This document shows, one piece after another, positions 55,533 to 64,000 of a DNA stretch of 64,000 nt (the first letter of the stretch is position 1; each line of letters opens with the position of its first letter). A model generated the notes under the pieces. It saw nothing but the letters and a program-made list of their open reading frames with translations, was not told the DNA's origin and did no database searches. Made by a program: the position numbers and the translations under genes. Source of the stretch: Blastococcus sp. LR1 (lineage in GTDB: Bacteria; Actinomycetota; Actinomycetes; Mycobacteriales; Geodermatophilaceae); the NCBI RefSeq assembly GCF_020166105.1, contig NZ_JAIUJY010000005.1:248001-312000 (forward strand), in the 5' to 3' direction.

Positions 55533-57721
55533 CGGTGGCGGTCACCCTGGAGACGCCGCTGGCGAAGGTCCTCGGACCCAAGACCGCGACCGGCATGGCC
55601 GACTCGCTCGGCCTGCACACGGTCCGGCACCTGCTCCGGCACTATCCGCGCGGCTACGCCTCCCGTGGAGAGCAGGCGGACCTCGCCGACGTGCAGGTCG
55701 GGGACCGGGTGACGGTGCTGGCGCAGATCAGGAGCGTGACCACCCGGCCCATGCGCAACCGCCGCGGATCGCTGACCGAGGTGGTCGTGGGCGACGGCAG
55801 CGGGCGGATGAAGCTGGTCTTCTTCAACCACCGGCACGGGCACCTCAAGGTGAACGAGTGGGGGATGTTCGCCGGCACGGTGGGGGAGTACCGCGGCGAG
55901 AAGCAGTTCGCCCATCCCGACATGCACCTGATGGACCCCGACGGTGACGACACCGACTGGGCCCGCGCGCTCGTGCCGATCTACCCGGCCAGCAAGGACG
56001 TCTCCAGCTGGGTCATCCAGAAGTCGGTGAAGCTGCTGCTGGGTGCCGGTGGTGGGTTCGGGGAGCTCATCGACGATCCGCTGCCCGAGGAGATCCGCTC
56101 CCGCCACGGCCTGCTGCCGCTGGCGGCGGCGCTGCTCGACATCCACCGCCCGACCACGATGGAGGACGTCGAGCGCGCGCGACGCCGGCTCAAGTGGGAC
56201 GAGGCGCTCACCCTCCAGCTCACCCTCGCCGCCCGTCGGCGGGCAGCGGCCCTCGAGCCCGGCATCGCCCGGCCCCGGAAGGCCGGCGGCCTGCTCGATG
56301 CCGTCGACGCGGCGCTGCCGTTCGCGCTGACCGAGGGGCAGCGGGACGTGGGGGAGGAGCTCGCCGCCGAGCTCGACCGCGACCAGCCGATGCACCGGCT
56401 GCTCCAGGGCGAGGTCGGTTCGGGCAAGACCGTCGTCGCGCTGCGCGCCATGGCCCAGGTGGTCGACGCCGGGGGGCAGGCCGCGCTGCTGGCGCCCACC
56501 GAGGTGCTCGCCGCGCAGCACGTCCGGGGCATCCGTGCCCTGCTGGGGCCGCTCGGCCGCGCCGGTGAGCTGGACGGCGATGCCTCCGGTACCCGGGTCA
56601 CGCTGCTCACCGGTTCGCTCAAGGCGGCGGCCAAGCGCCAGGCGCTGGCCGAGGTCGCCGACGGCAGCGCCGGCATCGTCGTCGGCACGCACGCGCTGCT
56701 GCAGCAGACCGTGGAGTTCACCGATCTCGGCCTCGTCGTCGTCGACGAGCAGCACCGCTTCGGCGTGGAGCAGCGCGACGCGCTGCGTGCGAAGGGCAAC
56801 CGGCCGCCGCACGTGCTCGTCATGACCGCCACCCCCATCCCGCGGACCGTGGCGATGACCGTCTACGGCGACCTGGAGATCTCCACGCTGCGCCAGCTGC
56901 CCAGCGGCCGCGGCGGAGTGTCCAGCTCGGTCGTTCCGCTGACCGAGAAGCCGGCCTGGCTCGACCGCGCCTGGGAACGGCTCCGCGAGGAGGTCGCCGC
57001 CGGGCGCCAGGCCTACGTGGTCTGCCCGCGCATCGGTGACCTCCCCGGCGACGAGCCGGAGGACGCCGACGGCGCACCGCCGGAGGAGGACGGGCGCAGC
57101 GACCGACGCCCGCCGCTCGCGGTGCTCGACGTGGCCGAGGCCCTGCGCGCCGGGCCGCTGGCCGGTTTGCGGCTCGACGTGCTGCACGGGCGGATGACCC
57201 CCGAGGAGAAGGACGGCGTGATGGCCGCCTTCGCGGCGGGCGAGACCCAGGTGCTGGTCGCGACCACCGTCGTCGAGGTCGGCGTCGACGTCCCCAATGC
57301 CACCGTGATGGTGGTCATGGACGCCGACCGGTTCGGCGTCAGCCAGTTGCACCAGCTGCGCGGGCGGGTGGCCCGGGGCAAGCACGCGGGCCTGTGCCTG
57401 CTGGTCACCGAGGCGCCGACCGCCTCGCCCACGGGTGAGCGCCTGGCCGCGGTCGCCGCCACCTCCGACGGGTTCGAGCTCGCCCGCCTGGACCTGGAGA
57501 CCCGCCGGGAGGGCGACGTCCTGGGCGCCGCCCAGTCCGGCAAGCGCTCAGGCATCCGGCTGCTGTCCCTCCTGGCGGACGAGGAGCTCATCGCCGAGGC
57601 CCGCGGCGAGGCGACGGCGCTGCTGTCCACCGACCGGGGCCTGGCCGACCATCCGGGGCTGGCCGCCGAGGTGGCGGCCCTGGCCAGTGACGAGCGCGCG
57701 GAATGGCTGGAGAAGGCGTGA
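55529..57721 (+). CDS. recG: ATP-dependent DNA helicase RecG
   Basis: Branch-migration helicase that processes stalled forks and Holliday junctions. 730 residues. Wedge/OB domain at about 60-160 (GDRVTVLAQIRSV, RRGSLTEVVVGDGSGRMKLVFFN), Walker A GEVGSGKTVVALRAM, DEQH box VVVDEQHRFGVEQRDAL, TATPIPRTVAMTVYGDLEIS, and the C-terminal helicase half LHGRMTPEEKDGVM ... VVEVGVDVPNATVMVV and QLRGRVARGKHAGLCLLV. GTG overlaps the DAK2 gene. A repeat element separates it from rsmD. Confidence 0.97.
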   Translation: MTVAVTLETPLAKVLGPKTATGMADSLGLHTVRHLLRHYPRGYASRGEQADLADVQVGDRVTVLAQIRSVTTRPMRNRRGSLTEVVVGDGSGRMKLVFFNHRHGHLKVNEWGMFAGTVGEYRGEKQFAHPDMHLMDPDGDDTDWARALVPIYPASKDVSSWVIQKSVKLLLGAGGGFGELIDDPLPEEIRSRHGLLPLAAALLDIHRPTTMEDVERARRRLKWDEALTLQLTLAARRRAAALEPGIARPRKAGGLLDAVDAALPFALTEGQRDVGEELAAELDRDQPMHRLLQGEVGSGKTVVALRAMAQVVDAGGQAALLAPTEVLAAQHVRGIRALLGPLGRAGELDGDASGTRVTLLTGSLKAAAKRQALAEVADGSAGIVVGTHALLQQTVEFTDLGLVVVDEQHRFGVEQRDALRAKGNRPPHVLVMTATPIPRTVAMTVYGDLEISTLRQLPSGRGGVSSSVVPLTEKPAWLDRAWERLREEVAAGRQAYVVCPRIGDLPGDEPEDADGAPPEEDGRSDRRPPLAVLDVAEALRAGPLAGLRLDVLHGRMTPEEKDGVMAAFAAGETQVLVATTVVEVGVDVPNATVMVVMDADRFGVSQLHQLRGRVARGKHAGLCLLVTEAPTASPTGERLAAVAATSDGFELARLDLETRREGDVLGAAQSGKRSGIRLLSLLADEELIAEARGEATALLSTDRGLADHPGLAAEVAALASDERAEWLEKA

Positions 57722-57785
57722 AGAAGGACCCTCCTGCCCCCCACCACTCGCAGGCTCGCGGCGGGACCCTGCGCGTGGGCCGTTC
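57722..57785 (+). repeat. Intergenic GC-rich repeat element, copy B
   Basis: AGAAGGACCCTCCTGCCCCC then CACCACTCGCAGGCTCG between recG and rsmD. The core matches the element between ilvB and ilvN at 14 of 15 bases (CTCGCAGGCTCG exactly), and the AGAAGGACC start also matches the element before smc. Confidence 0.5.
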
Positions 57786-57800
57786 CGATCGGATGATGAC

Positions 57801-58355
57801 GTGACCCGTCTGATCGCGGGGCTCGCGGGCGGGCGACGGCTCCAGGTGCCCAGGGTCGGGGTCCGGCCCACCGGCGACAAGGCGCGCGGAGCGCTGTTCA
57901 ACTCGCTGGGGTCGCTGGTCGACCTCGAGGGCGCCGCGGTGCTCGACCTGTACGCGGGCTCCGGCGCGCTGGGTCTGGAGGCGCTCTCCCGCGGTGCGTC
58001 GTCCGCCGTCTTCGTGGAGTCCTCGTCCGGCGTGCTCCCGGTGCTGCGGTCGAACCTCGACACCGTCGGGCTGCCCGGCGGCCGGGTGGTGGCCGGTTCC
58101 GTCGCCTCCGTGGTCGCGGGGCCGGCCCCCGCGGAGTTCGACGTCGTGCTGGCCGATCCGCCCTACGACGTGCCCGCCGACGAGGTGCTGACGGTGCTCC
58201 GCGCGCTGGTGTCCGGGGGCTGGCTGGCCCCCGGTGGCGTGGTCGTCGTCGAGCGTTCCAGCCGCGAGACGCCATGGGAGTGGCCGACACCGCTGGAAGG
58301 GCTGCGCGACCGGCGCTACGGCGAGGCCGTGCTCCGGTACGGTCGGCGACCGTGA
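57801..58355 (+). CDS. rsmD: 16S rRNA (guanine(966)-N2)-methyltransferase
   Basis: A 184-residue SAM methyltransferase acting on 16S rRNA in the small subunit. Seen: LIAGLAGGRRLQVP, RPTGDKARGALFNSLGSL, the SAM motif VLDLYAGSGALGLEALSRGA, and the catalytic VVLADPPYDVP (N-DPPY type). Typical length. GTG start. The stop overlaps the coaD start (GTGA); the rsmD-coaD pair is conserved in many bacteria. Confidence 0.95.
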   Translation: MTRLIAGLAGGRRLQVPRVGVRPTGDKARGALFNSLGSLVDLEGAAVLDLYAGSGALGLEALSRGASSAVFVESSSGVLPVLRSNLDTVGLPGGRVVAGSVASVVAGPAPAEFDVVLADPPYDVPADEVLTVLRALVSGGWLAPGGVVVVERSSRETPWEWPTPLEGLRDRRYGEAVLRYGRRP

Positions 58356-58837
58356 GACGAGCCGTCTGCCCAGGTTCCTTCGACCCGGTGACCAACGGGC
58401 ACGTCGACGTCATCAGCCGGGCCGCGACGCTCTACGACGAACTCGTCGTGGCCGTGCTGGTCAATCCCGGCAAGGCGGGGCTGTTCACGGTCGAGGAGCG
58501 CATGGAGCTGCTGCGCGAGGCCGTGACCGACCTGCCGAACGTCACCGTCGACAGCTTCTCCGGCCTGCTCGTCGACTACTGCCGCGCCCGGGAGATCCCC
58601 GTGATCGTCAAGGGGCTGCGGGCTGTGAGCGACTTCGAGTACGAGCTGCAGATGGCCCAGATGAACCGCGAGCTGGCCGCGATCGAGACGCTCTTCGTGC
58701 CGACCGCGCCCCAGGTGGGTCACCTCTCCTCCAGCCTGGTGAAGCAGATCGCCACCTTCGGGGGCGACGTCTCCCGGCTGGTGCCCAAGGCGGTCAACGA
58801 CCGGCTGGCCGAGCACGCACGGCGGTCGCAGAAGTGA
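58352..58837 (+). CDS. coaD: Phosphopantetheine adenylyltransferase
   Basis: Fourth step of coenzyme A synthesis: transfers AMP from ATP to 4'-phosphopantetheine. 161 residues, bacterial type. Seen: CPGSFDPVTNGHVDVISRAA with the T/H-x-G-H nucleotidyl motif, VIVKGLRAVSDFEYELQMAQMN, and APQVGHLSSSLVKQIA. GTG overlaps rsmD; the stop overlaps the next gene. Likely hexameric and cytoplasmic. Confidence 0.97.
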   Translation: MRRAVCPGSFDPVTNGHVDVISRAATLYDELVVAVLVNPGKAGLFTVEERMELLREAVTDLPNVTVDSFSGLLVDYCRAREIPVIVKGLRAVSDFEYELQMAQMNRELAAIETLFVPTAPQVGHLSSSLVKQIATFGGDVSRLVPKAVNDRLAEHARRSQK

Positions 58838-59511
58838 CCCGTCCGTCGCGCAAGCCCAACCCCGAGGTGGTCTACCGCCTCTACGAGACCGTCGACGAGC
58901 TCACCCAGGTCATCGAGAACGCCCGCGGCGTGCCCATGTCGAGCTCCTGCATGGTGCCCCGCGACCTCGTCCTGGACCTGCTGGACGACCTGCGCGAGTC
59001 GCTGCCCGAGGACGTCCAGGCCGCCGGCGCCATCGTGGAGCAGCGCACCGAGATCCTGCAGCAGGCGCAGGCCGAGGCCGAGCGCCTGACCGGACGCACC
59101 CGCACCGAGAGCGAGCAGCTGCTCGTCCAGGCCCGCCGCCAGCGGGACGAGATCCTGGGCACCGCCCGTCGCCAGCGCGACGACCTGCTGACCCGGACGC
59201 AGGAGGAGGCCGAGCAGATCGTCCTCGAGGCGGAGGCCGAGGCAGAGGCGCTGCTGGCCGAGGGGCGGCAGCTGCGGGCGCAGATGCTGGCCGAGGCCCA
59301 GGCCGAGCACGAGCGGCTCATCACCGAGACCGAGGTCTACCAGACCGCGGTGGACCGGGCCGACGAGCTCGGCGCCCAGTCCCACACCGACGCCGCGCGC
59401 ATGCGGGCCGAGGTCGACGAGTACGTCGACACCCGGCTGGCCGAGTTCGGGACGAACCTGGAGCGCATGCTTCGCTCCGTGGAGAAGGCTCGCTCCACCC
59501 TCCGGGAGTGA
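58834..59511 (+). CDS. DivIVA-like coiled-coil protein (SepIVA type)
   Basis: A 225-residue protein. Residues about 1-60 include EVVYRLYETVDELTQVIENARGVPMSS and VPRDLVLDLLDDLRESLPED. From about 65 to 215 it is one long heptad-rich coiled coil (ILQQAQAEAERLTGRTR, EEAEQIVLEAEAEAEALLAEG). The order coaD, this gene, DUF177, rpmF, rnc matches the mycobacterial locus with SepIVA (Rv2927c), a division/elongation scaffold. Homology is judged by position and architecture. GTG overlaps coaD. Confidence 0.85.
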   Translation: MTRPSRKPNPEVVYRLYETVDELTQVIENARGVPMSSSCMVPRDLVLDLLDDLRESLPEDVQAAGAIVEQRTEILQQAQAEAERLTGRTRTESEQLLVQARRQRDEILGTARRQRDDLLTRTQEEAEQIVLEAEAEAEALLAEGRQLRAQMLAEAQAEHERLITETEVYQTAVDRADELGAQSHTDAARMRAEVDEYVDTRLAEFGTNLERMLRSVEKARSTLRE

Positions 59512-59557
59512 AAGGGGCCGTTCCCGTCCCTCACCTCGGTCGCCCTCGGGGATCGGG

Positions 59558-59563
59558 TAGTCT
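59558..59563 (+). promoter_or_regulatory. TAGTCT -10 element of DUF177-rpmF-rnc
   Basis: TAGTCT lies about 75 bases before ATG 59638, implying a normal 5' leader of about 65 bases. A short TTCCCGTCCCTCACC tract lies near the -35 position. Confidence 0.4.
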
Positions 59564-59637
59564 TGCTCCCTGGTCCGACTGCCGTGGGTTCTTCCCCGGC
59601 CGGCCTCCTTTCCCCGCTCCCGACCGCGAGTACTGAC

Positions 59638-60288
59638 ATGCCTGCCACTCAGCCGCACCGCACCGGCGCCCCGTCCTCCAGGCCAATGGCCTCGCAGGCC
59701 CGGCGTCCCGCTGCCGACCCCTGGAATCTCGATCTCCGGGAGCTGGGCCGGCGCGCGGGCTCGATGCAGGAGATCGACCGCACGGTCCCGGCGCCCGGTG
59801 ACTGGCGGGTCGAGCTCATCGGCGTTCCGGAGAAGGCCGACGTGCACCTGCGGCTGCGGCTGGAGTCGGTCATGGAGGGCGTCCTGGTCACCGGCTCGAT
59901 GGACGTGCCCGTCGTCGGCTCGTGCGCGCGCTGCCTGGAGCCGATCGAGGACACCCTCGGGCTCGCCGTCCAGGAGCTGTACGCCTACGAGGGCAGCACC
60001 ACCGAGGCGACCAGCGAGGAGGACGAGGTGCGCCGCATCGACGGTGACTTCCTCGACCTCGAGCCGCTGGCGCGCGACACCGTCGTCCTGAACCTGCCGC
60101 TGGCGCCGGTCTGCACCGAGGACTGCGCCGGGCTCTGCGTCGACTGCGGCGAGCGACTCAACGATCTGCCCGCCGACCACTCGCACGAGATCGTCGACGC
60201 CCGCTGGGCCGGTCTCGCCGCGAAGTTCGGCACCACTGCTTCCTCGTCGGGCACCCCCGGCGAGCCCACCACCCCAGAGGAGAACTGA
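59638..60288 (+). CDS. DUF177 / YceD-family protein
   Basis: A 216-residue YceD/DUF177 protein, which in most bacteria precedes rpmF and is tied to 23S rRNA or L32 biogenesis. Cys pairs SCARCLEP and [16 protein letters not shown] suggest a zinc site. Conserved [18 protein letters not shown] and [28 protein letters not shown] 59638 is the working start; ATG 59686 (RBS unclear) is nearer the conserved region, and the frame is open back to 59563. One base ahead of rpmF. Confidence 0.9.
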   Translation: MPATQPHRTGAPSSRPMASQARRPAADPWNLDLRELGRRAGSMQEIDRTVPAPGDWRVELIGVPEKADVHLRLRLESVMEGVLVTGSMDVPVVGSCARCLEPIEDTLGLAVQELYAYEGSTTEATSEEDEVRRIDGDFLDLEPLARDTVVLNLPLAPVCTEDCAGLCVDCGERLNDLPADHSHEIVDARWAGLAAKFGTTASSSGTPGEPTTPEEN

Positions 60289-60289
60289 C

Positions 60290-60469
60290 GTGGCTGTTCC
60301 GAAGAGGAAGATGTCGCGGGCCAACACCCGCATGCGCCGGTCGCAGTGGAAGGCCACCGCGCCGACCCTGTCGCCGTGCCCGAACCGCGCCTGCGGCGAG
60401 CTCAAGCCCCCGCACATCGCGTGCCCGACCTGTGGCCAGTACGCCGGCCGCCAGGTCCTCTCCGTCTGA
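60290..60469 (+). CDS. rpmF: 50S ribosomal protein L32
   Basis: A 59-residue L32: [20 protein letters not shown], then a zinc ribbon with CPNRAC and CPTC, so the zinc-containing form. GTG start one base after the DUF177 stop, with a GAGGAG site before it. A frame shorter than 60 codons, easily missed. It is followed after 19 bases by rnc, completing the conserved DUF177-rpmF-rnc order. Confidence 0.97.
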   Translation: MAVPKRKMSRANTRMRRSQWKATAPTLSPCPNRACGELKPPHIACPTCGQYAGRQVLSV

Positions 60470-60488
60470 TCTGCTCGAGGTAACCGCC

Positions 60489-61256
60489 GTGGGGACGACG
60501 GCCGCGATGCACCCTCCCGAGGGTGCTGTCGACGGACGTCCCCCGGGCGGACCCGAGCACGCCCAGCGCTCCGCCGCCTGGCTGTCCGACGCCCTCGGCG
60601 TCGAGCTGCCCGGCGGCTTGCTGTCGTTGGCGCTGACCCACCGGTCGTTCGCCTACGAGAACGGCGGACTGCCCACCAACGAGCGCCTGGAGTTCCTCGG
60701 CGACTCGGTGCTGGGCCTGGTGGTCACCGACGAGCTCTACCGCAGCCAGCCCGACCTCCCCGAGGGCCAGCTGGCCAAGCTGCGGGCCTCGGTGGTCAAC
60801 ATGACGTCGCTGGCCAAGGTCGCCCGCCGGCTCGGCGCCGGCGGCCTGGGCGCGTACATCCTGCTGGGGCGCGGCGAGGAGACCACGGGTGGCCGGGAGA
60901 AGGACTCGATCCTGGCCGATGCGCTCGAGGCGCTGATCGGCGCGATCCACCTCGGCTGCGGCCTGGACACCGCCTCGGCGATCGTCCACCGGCTCTTCGA
61001 CCCGCTGCTGGTCGAGGCCGCCACCCGCGGAGCCGGACTGGACTGGAAGACCAGCCTCCAGGAGCTGGGGGCGGCGGCCGGTCTCGGTGCGCCGGTCTAC
61101 CAGGTCGCCGACGAGGGCCCCGACCACGCCAAGACCTTCACCGCCGACGTGCTGCTGGCCGGGATCGTCCGCGGCCACGGCTCGGGGCGCACCAAGAAGG
61201 CCGCCGAGCAGGAGGCCGCCGAGGCCGCCTGGCGGGCCCTGTCCGCCGACTCCTGA
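60489..61256 (+). CDS. rnc: Ribonuclease III
   Basis: Cleaves double-stranded RNA, chiefly rRNA precursors. 255 residues. The catalytic signature [16 protein letters not shown] lies at about residue 63-78, a second acidic motif is in [17 protein letters not shown], and a double-stranded-RNA-binding domain follows (about 180-250, [20 protein letters not shown] ... [16 protein letters not shown]). GTG 60489 has GAGG eight bases before. There is a 40-residue poorly conserved N-terminal extension. Twelve bases separate it from mutM. Confidence 0.96.
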   Translation: MGTTAAMHPPEGAVDGRPPGGPEHAQRSAAWLSDALGVELPGGLLSLALTHRSFAYENGGLPTNERLEFLGDSVLGLVVTDELYRSQPDLPEGQLAKLRASVVNMTSLAKVARRLGAGGLGAYILLGRGEETTGGREKDSILADALEALIGAIHLGCGLDTASAIVHRLFDPLLVEAATRGAGLDWKTSLQELGAAAGLGAPVYQVADEGPDHAKTFTADVLLAGIVRGHGSGRTKKAAEQEAAEAAWRALSADS

Positions 61257-61268
61257 TCGGCGCGAGCC

Positions 61269-62147
61269 ATGCCTGAACTCCCCGAGGTCGAGGTGGTCCG
61301 CCGCGGGCTGGACCAGTGGGTCACCGGGCGGACCGTGACGGCCGTCGAGGTGCACCACCCGCGAGCCGTCCGCCGGCACCTCGAGGGCGTCGACCACTTC
61401 GTGCAGACGCTCACCGGCCGCACGTTCACCGCCGCGCACCGGCGCGGAAAGTACCTGTGGCTGCCGCTGGCGGAGCCGGACGGCACCCCCTCCGACCGGG
61501 CGCTGGTCGGGCACCTGGGCATGAGCGGCCAGCTGCTCGTGGAGAAGCCGTCGGCGCCGGACGAGACGCATCTGCGGGCCCGGTTCACCTTCGCCGACGG
61601 CGGGCGGGAGCTGCGCTTCGTCGACCAGCGCACCTTCGGCGGACTGGCGGTCGAGGAGAGCACCGGGGACGGCATCCCGCCGCGCCTGGCGCACATCGCC
61701 ATCGACCCGTTGGATCCGTCGTTCGACACCGCGGCCTTCGCGGCGGCGCTCCGCCGTCGTCGCACCGAGGTCAAGCGGGCGCTGCTGGACCAGACGCTCA
61801 TCGGTGGCGTCGGGAACATCTACGCCGACGAGTCGCTGTGGCGGGCCCGCCTCCACGGCGCCCGGCCCACCGACAAGCTGACCAACGCGCAGGTCGGCGA
61901 GCTGCTCGACGGCATCCGCGACGTCCTGGGGGAGGCGCTGGCACAGGGTGGGACGTCCTTCGACTCCCTCTACGTGGACGTCAACGGCCAGAGCGGGTAC
62001 TTCTCCCGGTTCCTCGCCGTCTACGGGCAGGCGGACCGGCCGTGTCCCCGCTGCGGGACCCCGATCCGGCGCGAGGCGTTCATGAACCGGTCGAGCTACA
62101 GCTGCCCGACGTGCCAGCCGCGACCGAGGGCCCGGCGCAAGGCCTGA
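61269..62147 (+). CDS. mutM: Formamidopyrimidine-DNA glycosylase
   Basis: Removes 8-oxoguanine and related oxidised bases. 292 residues. Begins [14 protein letters not shown], with the catalytic Pro2 and Glu3; [12 protein letters not shown] region, [28 protein letters not shown], and a C-terminal zinc ribbon (CPRCGTPI ... YSCPTCQ). ATG start. Follows rnc directly. With MutT1 in this window it gives two parts of the GO system against oxidised guanine. Confidence 0.97.
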   Translation: MPELPEVEVVRRGLDQWVTGRTVTAVEVHHPRAVRRHLEGVDHFVQTLTGRTFTAAHRRGKYLWLPLAEPDGTPSDRALVGHLGMSGQLLVEKPSAPDETHLRARFTFADGGRELRFVDQRTFGGLAVEESTGDGIPPRLAHIAIDPLDPSFDTAAFAAALRRRRTEVKRALLDQTLIGGVGNIYADESLWRARLHGARPTDKLTNAQVGELLDGIRDVLGEALAQGGTSFDSLYVDVNGQSGYFSRFLAVYGQADRPCPRCGTPIRREAFMNRSSYSCPTCQPRPRARRKA

Positions 62148-62315
62148 CCCTGGTGCGGGAACGTGACGAACGCGACACCACCCCGTTCCGGGAGGCCCGT
62201 TGCGCCGCCGTTGACCTGCGTGTCCGGGGCTGTCACCCTGGGAGAACCAGACCGCGCCGACCGTTCATCGGGGCGCCGGTCGCACCCTCCCGCTGTCTGA
62301 AAGGCCGTTACAGCC

Positions 62316-62507
62316 ATGGCCAAGGCCCTCTTCGGTCACGTCGTCACCTCCGCGGAACTCCGAGTGGTCGAGGAGAACGCGTTCCTGCGAACCAAGGTCC
62401 GCCGGCTCGAGCAGGAGCTCGAGGAGCTCCGCGCCCAGCGTGACGCCGCGATCGCCCACGAGCTGCTCTCGATGACCGGCGACGCCGCCGAGCCCGCGCT
62501 CGCCTGA
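62316..62507 (+). CDS. Small coiled-coil protein between mutM and smc
   Basis: A 63-residue acidic protein: MAKALFGHVVTSAELRVVEENAFL, then a short coiled coil (VRRLEQELEELRAQRDAAI) and a flexible tail. ATG with GAAAGG about nine bases upstream. The 168-base gap before it holds TTGACC at 62211 and no convincing -10. I have seen proteins like this annotated as hypothetical in the same place in actinobacteria. Function unknown, possibly linked to smc by position. Confidence 0.8.
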   Translation: MAKALFGHVVTSAELRVVEENAFLRTKVRRLEQELEELRAQRDAAIAHELLSMTGDAAEPALA

Positions 62508-62572
62508 AGAAGGACCTCGCCGCCCCCCACCCCTCGCTCCGCTCGGTGCGGTCCCCTACGGCGAGGCCGTTA
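62508..62572 (+). repeat. Intergenic GC-rich repeat element, copy C
   Basis: CCTCGCCG (62515-62522) is repeated in inversion at 62559-62566, enclosing CCCCCCACCCCTCGCTCCGC. It begins AGAAGGACC like copy B. As RNA it would form a stem-loop and could end transcription of the small coiled-coil gene before smc. Confidence 0.5.
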
Positions 62573-62602
62573 CAGTGGCCGCCTGTCGTCGTTACCGGCG
62601 GT

Positions 62603-62608
62603 TAAGGT
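62603..62608 (+). promoter_or_regulatory. TAAGGT -10 element of smc
   Basis: TAAGGT-N6-GTG, a textbook leaderless layout directly upstream of smc. Confidence 0.6.
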
Positions 62609-62614
62609 TCCTCT

Positions 62615-64000
62615 GTGCACCTCTCCAGCCTGACGCTCAAGGGCTTCAAGTCCTTCGCGTCCGCGACGACGCTCCGGCTGGAGCCCGGCATCACCGCCGT
62701 CGTCGGTCCCAACGGGTCGGGCAAGTCCAACGTCGTCGACGCCATCTCCTGGGTCCTCGGAGAGCAGGGCGCGAAGAGCCTGCGCGGCGGCAAGATGGAG
62801 GACGTCATCTTCGCCGGCACCGCCGGCCGCCCCGCCCTCGGCCGGGCCGAGGTGACGCTCACGATCGACAACACCGACGGCGCGCTGCCGATCGAGTACA
62901 CCGAGGTGTCGATCACCCGCCGCATGTACCGCTCCGGTGAGAGCGAGTACGAGATCAACGGCGACAAGGTGCGTCTGCTCGACGTCCAGGAGCTGCTCAG
63001 CGACTCCGGCATCGGCCGCGAGATGCACGTCATCGTCGGCCAGGGGCAGCTCGACGCCGTTCTCTCCGGCCGCCCGGAGGATCGCCGCGCCTTCATCGAG
63101 GAGGCCGCCGGCGTCCTCAAGCACCGCAAGCGCAAGGAGAAGGCGCTCCGCAAGCTCGACGGGATGCAGGCCAACCTCGACCGGCTGGCCGACCTCACCG
63201 CCGAGCTCCGCCGCCAGCTCAAGCCGCTGGGCCGCCAGGCCGAGGTCGCGCGCCGTGCCGCCGGTGTGCAGGCCGATCTGCGCGACGCGCGGCTGCGACT
63301 GCTCGCCGACGATCTCGTGCAGCTGCGCGACGCGCTGAACCGGGACGTCGCCGACGAGACGGCGGCCCGCGAGCGCCGCAGCACCGTCGAGCGGGAGCTC
63401 TCCGTCGTCGGCAAGCGGGAGTCGGAGCTGGAGCGCGAGCTGGCCGCAGGGGCGCCGCAGCTGCAGACGGCGTCGGACACCTGGTACCGGCTCTCCGCCC
63501 TGGGCGAGCGCTTCCGCAGCGTCGCCCAGCTGGCCGCCGAACGACACCGGCACCTCTCCGCGGCGGCACCGGCCGCAGCCGCCGGACGGGATCCCGACCA
63601 GCTCGACGCCGAGGCCGACCGGGTGGCCGCCACCGAGGCCGAACTCGCCGCCGGGCTGGCTGCCGAGCGGGAGCGGCTCGCCGCGGTCGTCGCCGGGCGG
63701 GCAGAGCTGGAGACCGCGCTGACCGCCGCCGAGAAGGCCTGGGTCGCCGCCGCACGCGCGCTCGCCGACCGCCGGGAAGGGCTCGCCCGGCTCTCCGGTC
63801 AGGTCGCCGCCGCCCGGTCCCGGGTCGGCGCCGGACAGGCGGAGATCGACCGGCTCACCCTCGCCGCGAGCGAGGCCGCGGACCGCGCGGAGGTCGCCGC
63901 CGACAAGCTCGCCGACCGGCGCGGCTCGGTGGCCGAGCTGGAGGACACCGACCTCGCGCTGGTGGCCGCGCACGAGGACGCGCTCGCCGCGCACGCCGCC
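62615..64000 (+). CDS. smc: Chromosome segregation protein SMC (5' part)
   Basis: The first 462 codons of smc; the gene runs off the right edge. SMC dimers with ScpAB organise and separate chromosomes. Seen: the N-terminal ATPase start LKGFKSFASATTLRLEPG, Walker A VVGPNGSGKSNVVDAI, the GQGQLDAVLSGRPEDRRAFIEEAAGV signature-adjacent region, and then the start of the long coiled-coil arm (heptads rich in A, E, R, L). The hinge and C-terminal ATPase half are not in the window. GTG start six bases after TAAGGT, no ribosome site. Confidence 0.96.
   Translation, partial: MHLSSLTLKGFKSFASATTLRLEPGITAVVGPNGSGKSNVVDAISWVLGEQGAKSLRGGKMEDVIFAGTAGRPALGRAEVTLTIDNTDGALPIEYTEVSITRRMYRSGESEYEINGDKVRLLDVQELLSDSGIGREMHVIVGQGQLDAVLSGRPEDRRAFIEEAAGVLKHRKRKEKALRKLDGMQANLDRLADLTAELRRQLKPLGRQAEVARRAAGVQADLRDARLRLLADDLVQLRDALNRDVADETAARERRSTVERELSVVGKRESELERELAAGAPQLQTASDTWYRLSALGERFRSVAQLAAERHRHLSAAAPAAAAGRDPDQLDAEADRVAATEAELAAGLAAERERLAAVVAGRAELETALTAAEKAWVAAARALADRREGLARLSGQVAAARSRVGAGQAEIDRLTLAASEAADRAEVAADKLADRRGSVAELEDTDLALVAAHEDALAAHAA

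Overview
This is a stretch of chromosome from a very GC-rich actinobacterium (coding third positions are almost all G or C). The gene order resembles the mycobacterial neighbourhood of ilv-serA-leuB-gltX, leuCD-mutT1-ppk-cofC-gpsA-ddl-thiL-rpmB-recG and coaD-rpmF-rnc-mutM-smc. An F420 biosynthesis gene, a 13E12-type HNH protein and many leaderless genes fit the same group. My guess is Geodermatophilaceae or a near relative, but no database was consulted. Nearly everything is core chromosome. I see no prophage, insertion sequence, CRISPR array or plasmid module.

Layout. 0-3.2 kb: an FMN/F420-type flavin reductase, a DUF222-HNH protein with a LexA-type box in its promoter, and an ACT-domain protein. 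3.3-6.7 kb: gatCAB. 6.7-10.7 kb: accessory enzymes (acetyltransferase, sugar-dehydrogenase-like lipoprotein, hydroxyacid dehydrogenase, PH-domain protein, XRE/MmyB regulator). 10.7-27.3 kb: branched-chain amino acid and serine genes (ilvD, ilvBNC, serA, leuB, cimA), interrupted by a GGDEF-EAL protein and three tandem G/Y/Q/P-rich membrane proteins. 27.3-32.3 kb: small enzymes, then gltX and a CPBP protease. 32.3-32.8 kb: tRNA-Gln and two identical tRNA-Glu genes. 32.9-37.1 kb: galT-galK-symporter operon. 37.1-41 kb: sulfite-oxidase-like protein, IclR regulator, leuCD. 41-51 kb: mutT1-ppk-cofC, plsC-gpsA, a cystathionine enzyme, a phosphatidylcholine-synthase-like protein, ddl. 51-64 kb: thiL, rpmB, fakA-like gene, recG, rsmD, coaD, a SepIVA-like gene, DUF177-rpmF-rnc-mutM and the 5' part of smc.

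How the genes work together. CimA, LeuCD and LeuB can turn pyruvate into 2-oxobutyrate. IlvBN, IlvC and IlvD then make the isoleucine and valine keto acids, so the window holds a threonine-independent isoleucine route except the final aminotransferase. Two short leader peptides followed by intrinsic terminators precede ilvB (Val-Leu-Val-Leu codons) and cimA (Ile-Ile codons), which points to ribosome-mediated attenuation by the matching amino acids. GltX, GatCAB, tRNA-Gln and tRNA-Glu together make the indirect Gln-tRNA pathway. CofC and the first gene both fit F420 metabolism.

Most notable: the isoleucine-coded cimA leader; a promoter whose -10 is embedded in an SOS-box-like palindrome at the DUF222-HNH gene; two genes that appear to start at CTG within CTGA stop-start overlaps; a recurrent TANNNT-N6/7-start layout implying leaderless mRNAs; and the trio of low-complexity membrane proteins.
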